64,000 bases of DNA, from the NCBI GenBank assembly GCA_028875725.1, contig JAPPCR010000023.1, forward strand, positions 62,001 through 126,000, read 5' to 3'. How positions within the stretch are numbered: the first letter of the stretch is position 1; the number at the start of each line of letters is the position of its first letter. The notes beneath the pieces were generated by a model. That model ran no database searches. It was given only the letters and a program-made list of their open reading frames with translations, and had not been told where the DNA came from. Made by a program: the position numbers and the translations under genes. The stretch is from Acidobacteriota bacterium. GTDB taxonomy: Bacteria; Acidobacteriota; Thermoanaerobaculia; Multivoradales; Multivoraceae. Below, one piece after another: positions 28,115-37,157 of the stretch.

Positions 28115-29610
28115 CGGGCCGCCTCCGCCACTCCGCCTGAGGAGCCCGTGGTCAGTCCTCTCCCGGCAGTCGGCGGCAGGTCGAGAAGGTCCAGTACGAC
28201 CTGGCGGTAGAGCTCGACGCCGTCCACGAAGGCGGGCAGGGCGATCTTCTCGTTCGGACCCGCGACGGTCATCGAATCGACCGCCAGGAACCGGAAGGGC
28301 GTGAATCCGTAGGCGGCAATGTCGTGGAGCCGGAAGAAGCGGGCGTCGTTGGCGTAGCGCGCCAGCAGGTAGGGACCGATCCGGTCCGGCTCGACGCCGG
28401 TGCGCCGGCGCAGCGACTCGGTCAAATGCAGGTAGGCCGGATGATCGAGGGGGCTGCCGTGCGCCGCTCCCCGCCGCTCGTGGATGCGAATCTCCACGCC
28501 GTCCAGTAGCCGGGCGGGCAGCAGTTCGGCCGCGGCCGCATCGGCGTCCAGCCCGGGCAGCACGTGGAGGACGATTCGCAGCCGGTAGCCGCCAGAGGAA
28601 GCGGCTTCGACGAAGAACGGGTGCGCCTCGTTGCGGAACAACGCCTTGAGCAGGTTCGGCAGACCGTCGAAGAGCTCCGGCTCCTTGAGCACGCGCTCGG
28701 GCTCGGCCAGCGCCGCTCGATAGTCCGGGTGCTGGCGCGACGGCCCGTAGGCCGCCGCGAACGCAGCCACCTCGGGAACCACGGCCACCGGCTTCGCGGT
28801 GCCGAGGGCCGCAAGCAGATCGGCGCGCAGCCGCTCCAGGCGCTCCGCCGCCGGCGCCGTGGCCATCGCCTCCAGGAACTGCTTCTGGGCGAAGGAGGTG
28901 CCCCAGTACTTCACGTCGTCTGTCCAGGTCGCCTCCAGCACGCCGCCCTCGGTCAGCACGGCCCAGACCCGGTCCCTGAGTTCCGGGCGGTTGTTCAGAA
29001 TGTGGCGCGTCCCCAGGTCGCTGCCGGTCTCCTCGCTGCTCGTCGCGAGGAAGATCAGCGACCGGCTCGGCCGCAGGCCGGTCGCCGCCGTCCGCTTCGC
29101 GGCCGCCAGCATCGCGGCGAGCTGGGCCACCGTCACGCTCTTCATGTCGAACACACCGCGGCCGATGATCCATGGCGGCTCGATCCGCCCTTCGAAGGGC
29201 GGCACACCCCACTCCTCCGGGCGCCGCACCGGCTCGACGTCGAGGTGGTTGTGAAGCACCAGCGCCTCCCGGCTCTCGCCTTCGAGGATCGCCCAGAGGT
29301 TTGCCCGGGCGCCCTCGTGCGGCTCGATCTCCACGGCAAGGCCCGCATCCTCGAGAATGCCGGCGAGGTAGCGCGCGGCGTCGATCTCGCGGCCCGTGTC
29401 CGGCGTCGTGTCGATCCGCACCAGGTCCTGAAGGCGCCGGACGTTCTCGTCCGCCTCGTAGTCCACCTCCCGCCAGCTCGTGTCGAAGATCGGCGCCGGC
29501 GCCGTCCGCCGGGAGAACACCACGGCCAACGCGAGGGCCGCGAGCAACGCTCCATAGAGCACGATCCGGGCAGCCAGGCGGTGCCGCGCCTTCGACTTCG
29601 CGCTCGACAT
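28111..29610 (-). CDS. Membrane-anchored M20-family peptidase
   Basis: About 499 residues from the ATG at 29610. The N-terminal segment LAARIVLYGALLAALALAVVF looks like an uncleaved anchor. Zinc/catalytic motifs are ALVLHNHLDVEPV, IGRGVFDMKSVTV and FLATSSEETGSDLGTRHIL. The dimerisation-domain histidine is seen in RRGAAHGSPLDHPAY. It is the first gene of the M20-M20-pilD-pilV-pilW-pilXY1-sulfatase run (seven co-oriented genes with 4-base overlaps or short gaps). The joint transcription of two dipeptidase-like enzymes with pilus assembly genes is unexplained. Confidence 0.86.
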   Translation of the reverse strand: MSSAKSKARHRLAARIVLYGALLAALALAVVFSRRTAPAPIFDTSWREVDYEADENVRRLQDLVRIDTTPDTGREIDAARYLAGILEDAGLAVEIEPHEGARANLWAILEGESREALVLHNHLDVEPVRRPEEWGVPPFEGRIEPPWIIGRGVFDMKSVTVAQLAAMLAAAKRTAATGLRPSRSLIFLATSSEETGSDLGTRHILNNRPELRDRVWAVLTEGGVLEATWTDDVKYWGTSFAQKQFLEAMATAPAAERLERLRADLLAALGTAKPVAVVPEVAAFAAAYGPSRQHPDYRAALAEPERVLKEPELFDGLPNLLKALFRNEAHPFFVEAASSGGYRLRIVLHVLPGLDADAAAAELLPARLLDGVEIRIHERRGAAHGSPLDHPAYLHLTESLRRRTGVEPDRIGPYLLARYANDARFFRLHDIAAYGFTPFRFLAVDSMTVAGPNEKIALPAFVDGVELYRQVVLDLLDLPPTAGRGLTTGSSGGVAEAAR

Positions 29611-29670
29611 GTGCGGAATCAGCTTAGCGCCTCCCACCTGAGCTGTACGGTCACCAAGCTGCTACCGTCC

Positions 29671-30717
29671 ATGCCGCCGCTCGTGCAGCTCTCCAACCAC
29701 CAGCCGTTCCGCGGCATCGGAAGGGGCCTGCTGATCCTGCTCCTGCTGGGCACGGTCACCTTCGCCGCGCTCGGCTTCGTCGGCGACTTCGAGCAGATCC
29801 GCGATCTGATCCGGGACTTCAGTCCCTTGACGCTGGTCATCGTGCTGTTGCTGTCGGCGGTGAACTACTGGCTGCGCTTCGTTCGCTGGCAGATGTACCT
29901 GCGGCAACTCGACGTCCGCCTGCACTGGAGCCGCAGTCTCGCCATCTTCCTGACCGGCTTCCTGCTCGCGGTGACCCCGGGCAAGGCGGGCGAGCTCGCC
30001 AAGGCCTGGCTGGCGCGCGAGTTCGGCGGCGGACGGGCCCGTCCGGTCATCGCCGTCGTGGTCACCGAACGGCTGCTCGACGTGCTCGCCGTCCTGCTGC
30101 TGCTCCTGTCGTCGGTCTTCGTCTTCACCGGTCAGCGCTCGTTCGTCGCTCCCATCGTCCTCGTCGCGGCCGGCGCCGCGGTCGTCGTGGCCTACGGTCC
30201 CCTCACGAGACGACTCCTGCCCCTGCTGGCCAGAAGTCGCCTCGCCAGGGGCCGCGCCGCCCTGCTGATCGACATTCACCAGGCATTCACGAAGCTCGTG
30301 GAGCCCAGGATGCTGGTGCCGGGCCTCGCCATGTCCACCGCGGCGTGGGCTGCCGAGGGGATCGGCTGCGCGCTCGTCGTTCGTCACTACGCGCCCTCGG
30401 TGCCCGTGCTGGCCTCGGTGTTCGACTACGCGGCCTCAAGCGTCGCGGGCGCCGCCTCGATGATCCCCGGCGGCCTGCTCGCCGCGGAGGGGTCGCTCGT
30501 CCTGCTGCTGGAACGCCAGGGCGTCGCTCTCGACGCCGCGATGGCCTCGACCGTCATCGTCCGCGCCGCCACCCTGTGGTTCGCGGTCGCGGTCGGGGTG
30601 CTGGCCATGCCCTGGGTGCTGTCGCTACTGCGCCGGCCCCGGCAGGTAGACGATGAGGAAGACGGCCAGGGCGTAGAGCCCCACGTTCACCAGGAAGGGG
30701 ACGTCGTACAGAAGTAG
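29671..30717 (+). CDS. UPF0104/AglD-type flippase-like integral membrane protein
   Basis: A 348-residue polytopic protein of the lysylphosphatidylglycerol synthase transmembrane/UPF0104 family, with about eight hydrophobic segments. Family motifs include SAVNYWLRFVRWQMYL, FLTGFLLAVTPGKAGELAKAWLAREF, VVVTERLLDVLAVLLLL and a SSVAGAASMIPGGLLAAEGSLVLLL block. Such proteins are implicated in lipid or lipid-linked sugar translocation. The ATG at 29671 is chosen; the open frame further upstream is antisense to the M20 gene. The last 93 bases overlap the convergent ubiA-like gene. Confidence 0.82.
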   Translation: MPPLVQLSNHQPFRGIGRGLLILLLLGTVTFAALGFVGDFEQIRDLIRDFSPLTLVIVLLLSAVNYWLRFVRWQMYLRQLDVRLHWSRSLAIFLTGFLLAVTPGKAGELAKAWLAREFGGGRARPVIAVVVTERLLDVLAVLLLLLSSVFVFTGQRSFVAPIVLVAAGAAVVVAYGPLTRRLLPLLARSRLARGRAALLIDIHQAFTKLVEPRMLVPGLAMSTAAWAAEGIGCALVVRHYAPSVPVLASVFDYAASSVAGAASMIPGGLLAAEGSLVLLLERQGVALDAAMASTVIVRAATLWFAVAVGVLAMPWVLSLLRRPRQVDDEEDGQGVEPHVHQEGDVVQK

Positions 30718-31509
30718 CTCGGTCGGGTTCCGCTGTTTCGGGTTGTCCGCCTTGTGGATCAGGTACAGGTAGCGGAAGATGCCGAACAGCACGAACGGAA
30801 CGGTCCACACCAGGCCGTAGTCGCCGAAGCGCATGACGGTTTCGTCGGCGGTCGTGTAGAGGGCGTAGGACAGCAGCGTCGAAGCCGTCACGACGTTCAT
30901 CATCTGGTCCAGGAACGTCGGGCTGTAGTGATCGAGAACCGCCCGCTGCTCGCCGGCGTCGTCCGGAAGCAGCACGAGTTCGTGACGGCGCTTGGAGAAG
31001 CCCAGGAACAGCGACAGGAAGACCGTGCATAGCAGCAGCCAAGCGGACACCGTGACGCCGACCGCAGCCGCTCCGACCACCACACGGATGACGTAACCGC
31101 TCGCGAGCACCATCACGTCGACGATCACGATCTCCTTCAGCCACAGGCTATAGAGCAGGTTCGCCAGCAGGTAGAGGCCGACCAGGAGCGCCGTCTCCCG
31201 GTTGAGCGTCCACGCCGCGATCAGCGCGGCGGCGGTAAGCGCCGCGCACGCCGCGGCGGCCGGCGCCGCGCCCAAAGCGCCGGACGCCACCGGCCGCAAC
31301 CGCTTCCGGGGATGGCGGCGGTCCTGCTCGCGGTCGCGCAGGTCGTTGAACAGGTAGACGGCGCTGGCCGCGGCGCAGAACGCGACGAAGGCGATCGCCG
31401 AAGCCTCCATCGTGCCGCGATCCAGGAGGCTGCCGGCGAACGTCGCCGGCGCCAGGACGAACACGTTCTTGCTCCACTGCGCCGGACGCAGCGACCTGAA
31501 GAGCGGCAC
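30625..31509 (-). CDS. UbiA-family prenyltransferase, decaprenyl-phosphate phosphoribosyltransferase-like
   Basis: A 294-residue polytopic UbiA-superfamily enzyme. The first Asp-rich motif is NDLRDREQDRRHPRKRLRPV, the form seen in decaprenylphosphoryl-5-phosphoribose synthases (DPPR synthase, Rv3806c type) rather than quinone prenyltransferases. The N-terminal LRPAQWSKNVFVLAPATFAG and the second motif DDAGEQRAVLDHYSP also fit. It would use polyprenyl phosphate, linking it to the mevalonate operon product only in a general sense. It starts 10 bp downstream of the OFA transporter stop. Confidence 0.82.
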   Translation of the reverse strand: MPLFRSLRPAQWSKNVFVLAPATFAGSLLDRGTMEASAIAFVAFCAAASAVYLFNDLRDREQDRRHPRKRLRPVASGALGAAPAAAACAALTAAALIAAWTLNRETALLVGLYLLANLLYSLWLKEIVIVDVMVLASGYVIRVVVGAAAVGVTVSAWLLLCTVFLSLFLGFSKRRHELVLLPDDAGEQRAVLDHYSPTFLDQMMNVVTASTLLSYALYTTADETVMRFGDYGLVWTVPFVLFGIFRYLYLIHKADNPKQRNPTELLLYDVPFLVNVGLYALAVFLIVYLPGPAQ

Positions 31510-31518
31510 GGAGCGGCT

Positions 31519-32832
31519 TCAACCCCGGCCGGAAACGGGGATCCCGAACTCGCGGAGGGTTCCCTCGAGCGTCGGCCGTCCCAGGCGCATCCGGTCGTCG
31601 GTCAGCAGGTAGGAGAAGAGGAAGCCGCCCCCCAGCATGAGGATCCCGACCAGGAAGCAGTACATCACCGCGCGGTCGGGGTAGCCGTCCTTGAGGTAGC
31701 CCAGGTAGACGGGACCGACGATCCCGGCGGCCGCCCAGGCGGTGAGCACGGCGCCGTAGATCGAGGACATCTTCCGCGAACCGAAGACGTCCAGGACGAA
31801 GGGCGGCATCGTGGCGAACCCGCCGCCGAAGCAGAGCAGCACGTAGCAGACGAGGATCGAGAAGATCCAGGGATTCGTTTCGGTCATCAGCACCCCGAAC
31901 ACGACCATCTGGCTCGCGAGCAGGATCCGGAACACCTTCACCCGGCCGATGCGGTCCGACAGGAGGCCCCAGAACAGCCTGCCCACGCCGTTGCACAGGG
32001 AACTGATCGCGATCAGCGTGGCCCCGTATTCCGCCAGGGTCGCCGGCTCGAGCGAGGGGTCGGAGAGACCCCAGACCTCCTGGAGCAACTCGGACTGGAA
32101 GCTGATCACGGTGATGCCGGCCGCGATGTTGAAGAAGAAGACGATCCACATGAACACGAACTGCTGGGAACCGAGGTAACTCCTGACGGCCGTGTCGTCT
32201 TCCGCGGGCGCCGTCTCCGCGGCGGGCCCGGCGACGGACTTCACGAGATCCGAGGGGACGGGCGGGTCGCTCAGCAGCAGGCTGCAGGGGATGAGGAGGC
32301 AGGCGAAGGTGATGCCGAGCCAGAGGAACACCTCGGACAGGTCCTCGCCCGTGCGCAGCACCAGCAGGGGCGCCAGTCCCTTGCTGAGCAGGAAGGCGCC
32401 GACGCCGAAGCCCATGACGACGATCCCGGTGACCAGCCCCTTGTGGTCAGGGAACCACTTGGCCACCGTCGCGACCGGGGTCACGTAGCCGAGACCGATG
32501 CCGGCGCCGCCGATCACGCCGTAGCCGATGTAGAACAGCGGCAGTATGTCCAGGCGCAGCGCGGCTGCCGCGACCAGGTAGCCGCCCGAGAACAGGATGC
32601 TGCCGATCACGGCGAGCTTCCTGGGTCCCAGCCGCGGCAGCACCTGCCCGGCCCAGGCCGCCGACACGCCCAGTGTGAAGATCGTGATGCTGAAGGCCCA
32701 GGCCGTCTGCGAGAAGGTCCACCCCGCCTGCCGGACCAGCATCGTCTGGAAGAAGCTCCAGGCGTACACCGTGCCGAAGCACAACTGGAGCGTCGTGCAG
32801 AGCAGCGCGATGACGGTTCTGGGGACCCGCAC
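31519..32832 (-). CDS. OFA-type MFS transporter
   Basis: About 437 residues from a GTG at 32832, with some twelve hydrophobic segments. The first helix LCTTLQLCFGTVYAWSFF is characteristic of the oxalate/formate antiporter (OFA) MFS family; GYGVIGGAGIGLGYVTPVATVAKWFPDHKGL is its signature loop. GRLFWGLLSDRIGRV is the second MFS loop. It could exchange small carboxylates; the substrate is not predictable. It follows the HAMP-like gene by 7 bp and that in turn follows a binding protein gene, forming a three-gene unit. Confidence 0.85.
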   Translation of the reverse strand: MRVPRTVIALLCTTLQLCFGTVYAWSFFQTMLVRQAGWTFSQTAWAFSITIFTLGVSAAWAGQVLPRLGPRKLAVIGSILFSGGYLVAAAALRLDILPLFYIGYGVIGGAGIGLGYVTPVATVAKWFPDHKGLVTGIVVMGFGVGAFLLSKGLAPLLVLRTGEDLSEVFLWLGITFACLLIPCSLLLSDPPVPSDLVKSVAGPAAETAPAEDDTAVRSYLGSQQFVFMWIVFFFNIAAGITVISFQSELLQEVWGLSDPSLEPATLAEYGATLIAISSLCNGVGRLFWGLLSDRIGRVKVFRILLASQMVVFGVLMTETNPWIFSILVCYVLLCFGGGFATMPPFVLDVFGSRKMSSIYGAVLTAWAAAGIVGPVYLGYLKDGYPDRAVMYCFLVGILMLGGGFLFSYLLTDDRMRLGRPTLEGTLREFGIPVSGRG

Positions 32833-32839
32833 GCCGGAG

Positions 32840-33580
32840 CTACTCCGTGCCGGAAGTGCTTGCCGGCAGGCCGCGGCCGGCGCCCTGGCGCGACACATGA
32901 AGGAACAGGCGCGCCAGGTGACCCACCTCGTCGTCGCGGGCCAGGAGGTCCCGCTCGCCAAGCTCGTCGTTCTCTCCGTCCCTGGCCAGTTCCACCGCGT
33001 AGGCGAGGAGCTCGCCCAGCGGCTTCGCGGCCAGGTTGACGAACCAGATCGAGGCCAGCACGGCAATGACGAGCATGACGCTGATCAGGTAGACCTGCTG
33101 GCCGATCGCCCGCTGGATCTTGAGCGCGACGACATCGAGGTCCATGCCGACGTGCACGGTGCCGGCGACTCCCGCCAGGATCGGACTGCCGACCTCGATG
33201 AAATCGCCCATCCCGGGCAGGCTCCGTTCAACCGGCGCCGTGTTGCTGTGTTCGCTCTCGAGAATCTCCTCCGGAATGCCGGGAACGAAGGTGTGCGCCA
33301 GGAACTCGCCGGTCTCGCTGGTGATGTAGATGTACCGGATGCCCTGAACCTCGAGAAACTGGTCGACCAGCGACTGCAGCGTCGCGAGATTCTGGTTGAG
33401 CAGAATGCCGGCGCTCGAGTCCGCGATCGTCTTGGCGATGTTCTGGGTGTTGACCTCGTACTCCGCCGACAGCTCGGTGTCGACGGTGTAGATGCAGAGA
33501 ATGGAGGTCGACAGGACGATCAGGCCGAAGACGGCGAAGATGCCGAACCTCGTCCACTTGAACAGCCTGCGGATTCTCAT
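32840..33580 (-). CDS. CACHE-like/HAMP membrane sensor stub without output domain
   Basis: A 246-residue protein from the ATG at 33580. TM1 is GIFAVFGLIVLSTSILCIYTV, followed by a periplasmic domain of about 130 residues with the single-CACHE-like pattern GIRYIYITSETGEFLAHTF. TM2 is YLISVMLVIAVLASIWFVNL, leading into a HAMP-like segment (AAKPLGELLAYAVELA ... DEVGHLARLFLHV). The protein ends there: no kinase, methyl-accepting or cyclase domain. It is sandwiched between a binding-protein gene (1-bp gap) and the OFA transporter. It may relay ligand state to the transporter or to a distant partner; this is inference. Confidence 0.7.
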   Translation of the reverse strand: MRIRRLFKWTRFGIFAVFGLIVLSTSILCIYTVDTELSAEYEVNTQNIAKTIADSSAGILLNQNLATLQSLVDQFLEVQGIRYIYITSETGEFLAHTFVPGIPEEILESEHSNTAPVERSLPGMGDFIEVGSPILAGVAGTVHVGMDLDVVALKIQRAIGQQVYLISVMLVIAVLASIWFVNLAAKPLGELLAYAVELARDGENDELGERDLLARDDEVGHLARLFLHVSRQGAGRGLPASTSGTE

Positions 33581-33581
33581 C

Positions 33582-34943
33582 TCAGCCGAACCTGGCGCCC
33601 CAGTCGTCGAGGGGAACGAACCGGCCGTCCTCGACGACGGTGTGGTAGACGCTCTGGAGTCCCTGACGCCGGTCGGGACCGAAGGAGACGCGCTCGCTGA
33701 TCCCGAGGTCGAAGTCCTCGATCGAGAAGACCGCCTCTTCAAGCCCCGCCCGGTTCGGGTCCGGCCCCAGCCGCCTCAGAATCTCCCCCATCAGCTTGGC
33801 GTTCAGGAACCCCTCGAGGCTGCCGAAGCTGTGCGGGAACGGCGCGTACTCCTCCTGCACCAGGTCGGCCGGCACCTGGGGGTCGTAGCGCGCCATCAGG
33901 TCCCGGTACTCCTGGACCGCCGGGATCGACGTGTCCTCGTAGCTGGGAACCACCTGGGAGTTGATCAACTGCCGGGTGTATCTCTCGGCGTCGTCCTGCC
34001 CCTCGGTCAGGAGCTTCAGCAGGTTCTCGCTGCCGACGAAGGACAGGTTGGCGATCGGCACGTCGAGTCCGAGGTCGACGGCGTCGCGCGCGAACGCGGC
34101 GCAGGCGGCGTAGGCGCCGATGCAGATCACCGCGTCCGGCGAGACGTCCTGAAGGATCTCGACCTGCTTCCTCATGCTGCCGGTGAACTTCTCGCCGCGG
34201 CTGTAGGTCGCCTCGCCCGCGAGCCGCTCGCCGTGCTTGTCCAGCGCCGCCCTGACACCGGCCCAGCCGCTCCGGCCGTACGCGTCGATCTGGTAGAAGA
34301 CGGCGATCTTCCGCCTGCCGATCCGCACCAGGTTGTCGACCAACCCCGCCGTCTCCTGGTTGTAGGAGGCACGCAGGTTGAACGCGAACTCGCCGTAGGG
34401 CGGCTCCCGTTGCGGCTGGGCGCCGGTGAACGGGAAGAACAGGAAGATGCTCTCGTCCTGAAACTTCTTCAGGATCGGAAGGACCCGGGTCACTGTCGGC
34501 GTCCCGACGTAGCCGAAGAGGGAGAACACCTTGTCCTCCAGCATGAGCCTCATCGTGTTCTGGACGCAGGGATCGGGCTGATAGCCGTCGTCATACAACC
34601 TCAGGCTGACCCTTCGATCCTCGATGCCGCCGTTCTCGTTCACATGGTTGAAGTACGCCATGGCGCCGCGGTAGAGCTCCGTGCCGAGGCCCCGGGACGG
34701 ACCCGAGAAGGCGGCGGACACTCCGAGAACGATCTCCTCGTCCGTGGCGCCCCGACCTTCGCTCCGGTCCGAGGTCTCATCCTCCGAATCCCCGGCGTCC
34801 TGACCGGCGGCGGCAGAGAGCGACGACGCCGTGAAGGGAGCGACGAGCAGCGCCGCCAGGCCGGACCGCATGACGGATTTTCTCGTGACCAGCGGACCCC
34901 AGTTACCGTTGTTCGACGCTTCGGGTCTGATACTGCAATCCAT
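33582..34943 (-). CDS. Periplasmic type I binding protein (Leu/Ile/Val-binding-like)
   Basis: A 453-residue protein whose ATG at 34943 is preceded by AGGAGG with 7-base spacing, which supports this start despite a long n-region before the hydrophobic SGLAALLVAPFTASSLSAAAG signal. The mature part starts EEIVLGVSAAFSGPSRGLGTEL, the hallmark of the LivJ/type I periplasmic-binding family, and continues FGYVGTPTVTRVLPI and AVFYQIDAYGRSGWAGVRAAL. No ABC permease or ATPase is nearby, so it probably serves as a ligand sensor for the adjacent CACHE/HAMP-like protein rather than as a transport component. Confidence 0.85.
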   Translation of the reverse strand: MDCSIRPEASNNGNWGPLVTRKSVMRSGLAALLVAPFTASSLSAAAGQDAGDSEDETSDRSEGRGATDEEIVLGVSAAFSGPSRGLGTELYRGAMAYFNHVNENGGIEDRRVSLRLYDDGYQPDPCVQNTMRLMLEDKVFSLFGYVGTPTVTRVLPILKKFQDESIFLFFPFTGAQPQREPPYGEFAFNLRASYNQETAGLVDNLVRIGRRKIAVFYQIDAYGRSGWAGVRAALDKHGERLAGEATYSRGEKFTGSMRKQVEILQDVSPDAVICIGAYAACAAFARDAVDLGLDVPIANLSFVGSENLLKLLTEGQDDAERYTRQLINSQVVPSYEDTSIPAVQEYRDLMARYDPQVPADLVQEEYAPFPHSFGSLEGFLNAKLMGEILRRLGPDPNRAGLEEAVFSIEDFDLGISERVSFGPDRRQGLQSVYHTVVEDGRFVPLDDWGARFG

Positions 34944-35112
34944 GGGGACTCCTCCTTTTCGTCGGCCTGATTCCACAATATCGCGCAACGGCGTCACCAC
35001 TCACTGGGTGCGCCGGCCTACCTGCCGGCCGGAACGCCGGCGCCGCGAAACTCCTCGCAGGCTCGGCGTTTCGGCCCATCCCGTCCTCTCCCAGTAGGAT
35101 GCGCCTTCCGGC
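34944..35112. other. Divergent intergenic region upstream of accC and the binding protein
   Basis: This 169-bp region separates two divergent starts. It contains a palindrome-rich stretch at 35011-35043 (CGCCGGCC and CCGGCCGG and CGCCGGCG blocks) resembling, weakly, the short GC palindrome family at 43937 and 55799. Promoters for both directions should lie here, but no convincing -10/-35 pair is seen. Confidence 0.35.
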
Positions 35113-36657
35113 ATGAAGAACGGCCTGAAGAAGGTACTCGTCGCGAACCGCGGCGAGATCGCGGTGCGAGTGATCCGGGCGCTCCGGGAACGCGGCATCG
35201 TCTCCGTCGCCGTCTACTCGGAGGCGGACCGCGCCGGTCTCGCCACGCAGATGGCGGACGAGGCCCACTGCATCGGCCCCGCGCCCTCGATCGAGAGCTA
35301 TCTCCAGGCCGGGAAGATCGTCAATCTCGCCGCGGCCGTCGGCGCCGACGCGATCCACCCCGGCTACGGCTTCCTGTCCGAGAACGCCGGGTTCGCGCGC
35401 CTCTGCGAGAAACGCGGCATTGCCTTCATCGGGCCGCCCTCCGCGGCGATCGCCGCGATGGGTTCGAAGATCGAGAGCCGGCGCCTGATGACCGCGGCCG
35501 GCGTACCCATCGTTCCGGGAGGCACCGATCCCCTGGCCTCCGCCGAAGCGGCGCGCAAAGCGGCAACCGAGATCGGCTATCCGGTCATGCTCAAGGCTTC
35601 CGCCGGCGGCGGCGGCAAGGGAATGCGGCTGGTGCGCGAGGAGAGCGAACTGGAAGCGGCGTTCCGGGGCGCGACCTCGGAGGCAGGCGCCAGCTTCAAC
35701 GACGCCTCGGTCTACATCGAACGCTTCGTCGAGCGGCCGCGCCACGTCGAGATCCAGGTCCTCGGCGACAGCCACGGCCGGATCGTCTCCCTAGGCGAAC
35801 GGGAGTGCTCCCTGCAACGAAGGCACCAGAAGGTGGTCGAAGAGGCGCCGTCGCCCGTCGTCGACGCGGATCTCCGCCGCCGCATGGGCGACGCGGCGGT
35901 CCGCGCAGCAGCGGCCGTGAACTACGTCGGCGCGGGCACGGTGGAGTTCCTGCTCGATCCCGGGGGAGAGTTCTACTTCCTGGAGATGAACACGAGGATC
36001 CAGGTCGAGCATCCGGTGACCGAGCTGATCACCGGCGTCGACATCGTGGCCGCCCAGCTCGACATCGCGGCCGGCGAACCGTTGCCGGAGGCGCTGGGAA
36101 ACGGCCTGGAGCCCCGCGGTCACGCGGTCGAGGTCCGCCTGTACGCGGAGGATCCGTTCCGCAACTTCGCTCCTTCGCCCGGCCGCATCGAACTGCTCCA
36201 ACTGCCGGAGGGCCCGGGCGTGCGCAACGACTGCGGCGTGTACGAGGGCGCCGAGGTCACGATCCACTACGACCCGATGCTGGCCAAGCTGATCGTCTGG
36301 GGGCGCGACCGGAGCGACGCCCTGGCTCGCCTCCGGCGGGCGCTCGCCGAAACCCGGGTGGAGGGCATCCGCACGAACCTGCCCCTCTTCGAGCAACTGC
36401 TCGAGGACGAGGACTTCACGACGGGCAACATGGACATCTCCATGCTCGATCGCAAGCTCGAGAACGGCGAGTTGCGGCCGGCCGCGCCGGACGACGACGC
36501 CCTGGAGGCCGATCTTCCCGTCCTCGCCGCCGTCCTCGCCCATCTGGAACGGGCCGGGGCGAAGGGAACCACCGCCGCGGCTAGCGGCGGCGCACCGCCG
36601 TCGAACTGGCGCCTCGCGGCGCGCCGCGACGCCCGGAGGACCACGACGTGGAACTGA
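35113..36657 (+). CDS. accC: Acyl-CoA carboxylase biotin carboxylase subunit
   Basis: A 514-residue ATP-grasp biotin carboxylase that carboxylates the biotin carrier. VLVANRGEIAVRVIRAL, HPGYGFLSENAGFA, KASAGGGGKGMRLV (ATP loop), RPRHVEIQVLGDSHG, GERECSLQRRHQKVVEEAPSP, EFYFLEMNTRIQVEHPVTE and the C-terminal IHYDPMLAKLIVWG are all present. It is followed by the carrier gene with a 10-base overlap. The likely carboxyltransferase is at 13004-14605. Together they would form a propionyl-CoA or acetyl-CoA carboxylase. Confidence 0.96.
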   Translation: MKNGLKKVLVANRGEIAVRVIRALRERGIVSVAVYSEADRAGLATQMADEAHCIGPAPSIESYLQAGKIVNLAAAVGADAIHPGYGFLSENAGFARLCEKRGIAFIGPPSAAIAAMGSKIESRRLMTAAGVPIVPGGTDPLASAEAARKAATEIGYPVMLKASAGGGGKGMRLVREESELEAAFRGATSEAGASFNDASVYIERFVERPRHVEIQVLGDSHGRIVSLGERECSLQRRHQKVVEEAPSPVVDADLRRRMGDAAVRAAAAVNYVGAGTVEFLLDPGGEFYFLEMNTRIQVEHPVTELITGVDIVAAQLDIAAGEPLPEALGNGLEPRGHAVEVRLYAEDPFRNFAPSPGRIELLQLPEGPGVRNDCGVYEGAEVTIHYDPMLAKLIVWGRDRSDALARLRRALAETRVEGIRTNLPLFEQLLEDEDFTTGNMDISMLDRKLENGELRPAAPDDDALEADLPVLAAVLAHLERAGAKGTTAAASGGAPPSNWRLAARRDARRTTTWN

Positions 36658-37157
36658 TCGTCGCCCGGTCGGACGACGAGGTCCGCGTCGAGGTCCGCGC
36701 CGAGGCGAACGGCCACTGGACCCTCACGGTCGACGACCGCGAGTACCGGGTGGACGCCGCGACCCTTGGACGGCCGGACGTCCTGAGCGTGATCGTCAAC
36801 GGGCGCCAGGCGACGCAGAGCGTCCGCTCGCTCGGCAACGGCCTCTACGACGTCGACGGCGTCGAGCTGAAGGTGATTGACCCCCGCTCCCAGGCTCTCG
36901 GCGAGGCGACGCAGCAGGGAGCAGTGGACACCTTCGAGGCAACCGCCTACATGCCCGGCCGTGTGGTGGCCGTGCTCGCGGCCGAGGGCGACGAGGTGAC
37001 CTCGGGACAGGGCGTCGTCGTGCTCGAAGCGATGAAGATGGAGAACGAGATCCAGTCGGAGATCGACGGGCAACTCGAGCAACTCCTCGTCGAGGTCGGC
37101 CAGACCGTCGACGGCGGCCAGCCGCTCTTCGTCGTCGCCGCGGGCGACGACGCCTAG
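36648..37157 (+). CDS. Biotin carboxyl carrier protein of acyl-CoA carboxylase
   Basis: A 169-residue protein overlapping accC by 10 bases. The first 95 residues form a beta-rich domain (HWTLTVDDREYRVDA, VIVNGRQATQSVRSLGNGLYDV) like the linker domain of propionyl-CoA carboxylase alpha chains. The C-terminal biotinyl domain carries EAMKMENEIQSEIDG with the Lys that is biotinylated. In many organisms this domain is fused to the carboxylase; here it is a separate gene. Confidence 0.94.
   Translation: MELIVARSDDEVRVEVRAEANGHWTLTVDDREYRVDAATLGRPDVLSVIVNGRQATQSVRSLGNGLYDVDGVELKVIDPRSQALGEATQQGAVDTFEATAYMPGRVVAVLAAEGDEVTSGQGVVVLEAMKMENEIQSEIDGQLEQLLVEVGQTVDGGQPLFVVAAGDDA

Noticed and set aside
28115..29212. 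N-terminal extension of the M20 peptidase at 26687 (841 codons)
   Set aside because: It overlaps the other M20 gene in a different frame; a GTG at 28114 with GTGA coupling and a signal sequence is a better start.
28564..29670. Upstream extension of the UPF0104-like gene giving a 717-codon frame
   Set aside because: The extra part is antisense to the M20 peptidase and contains none of the family's membrane segments; the ATG at 29671 fits the family length.
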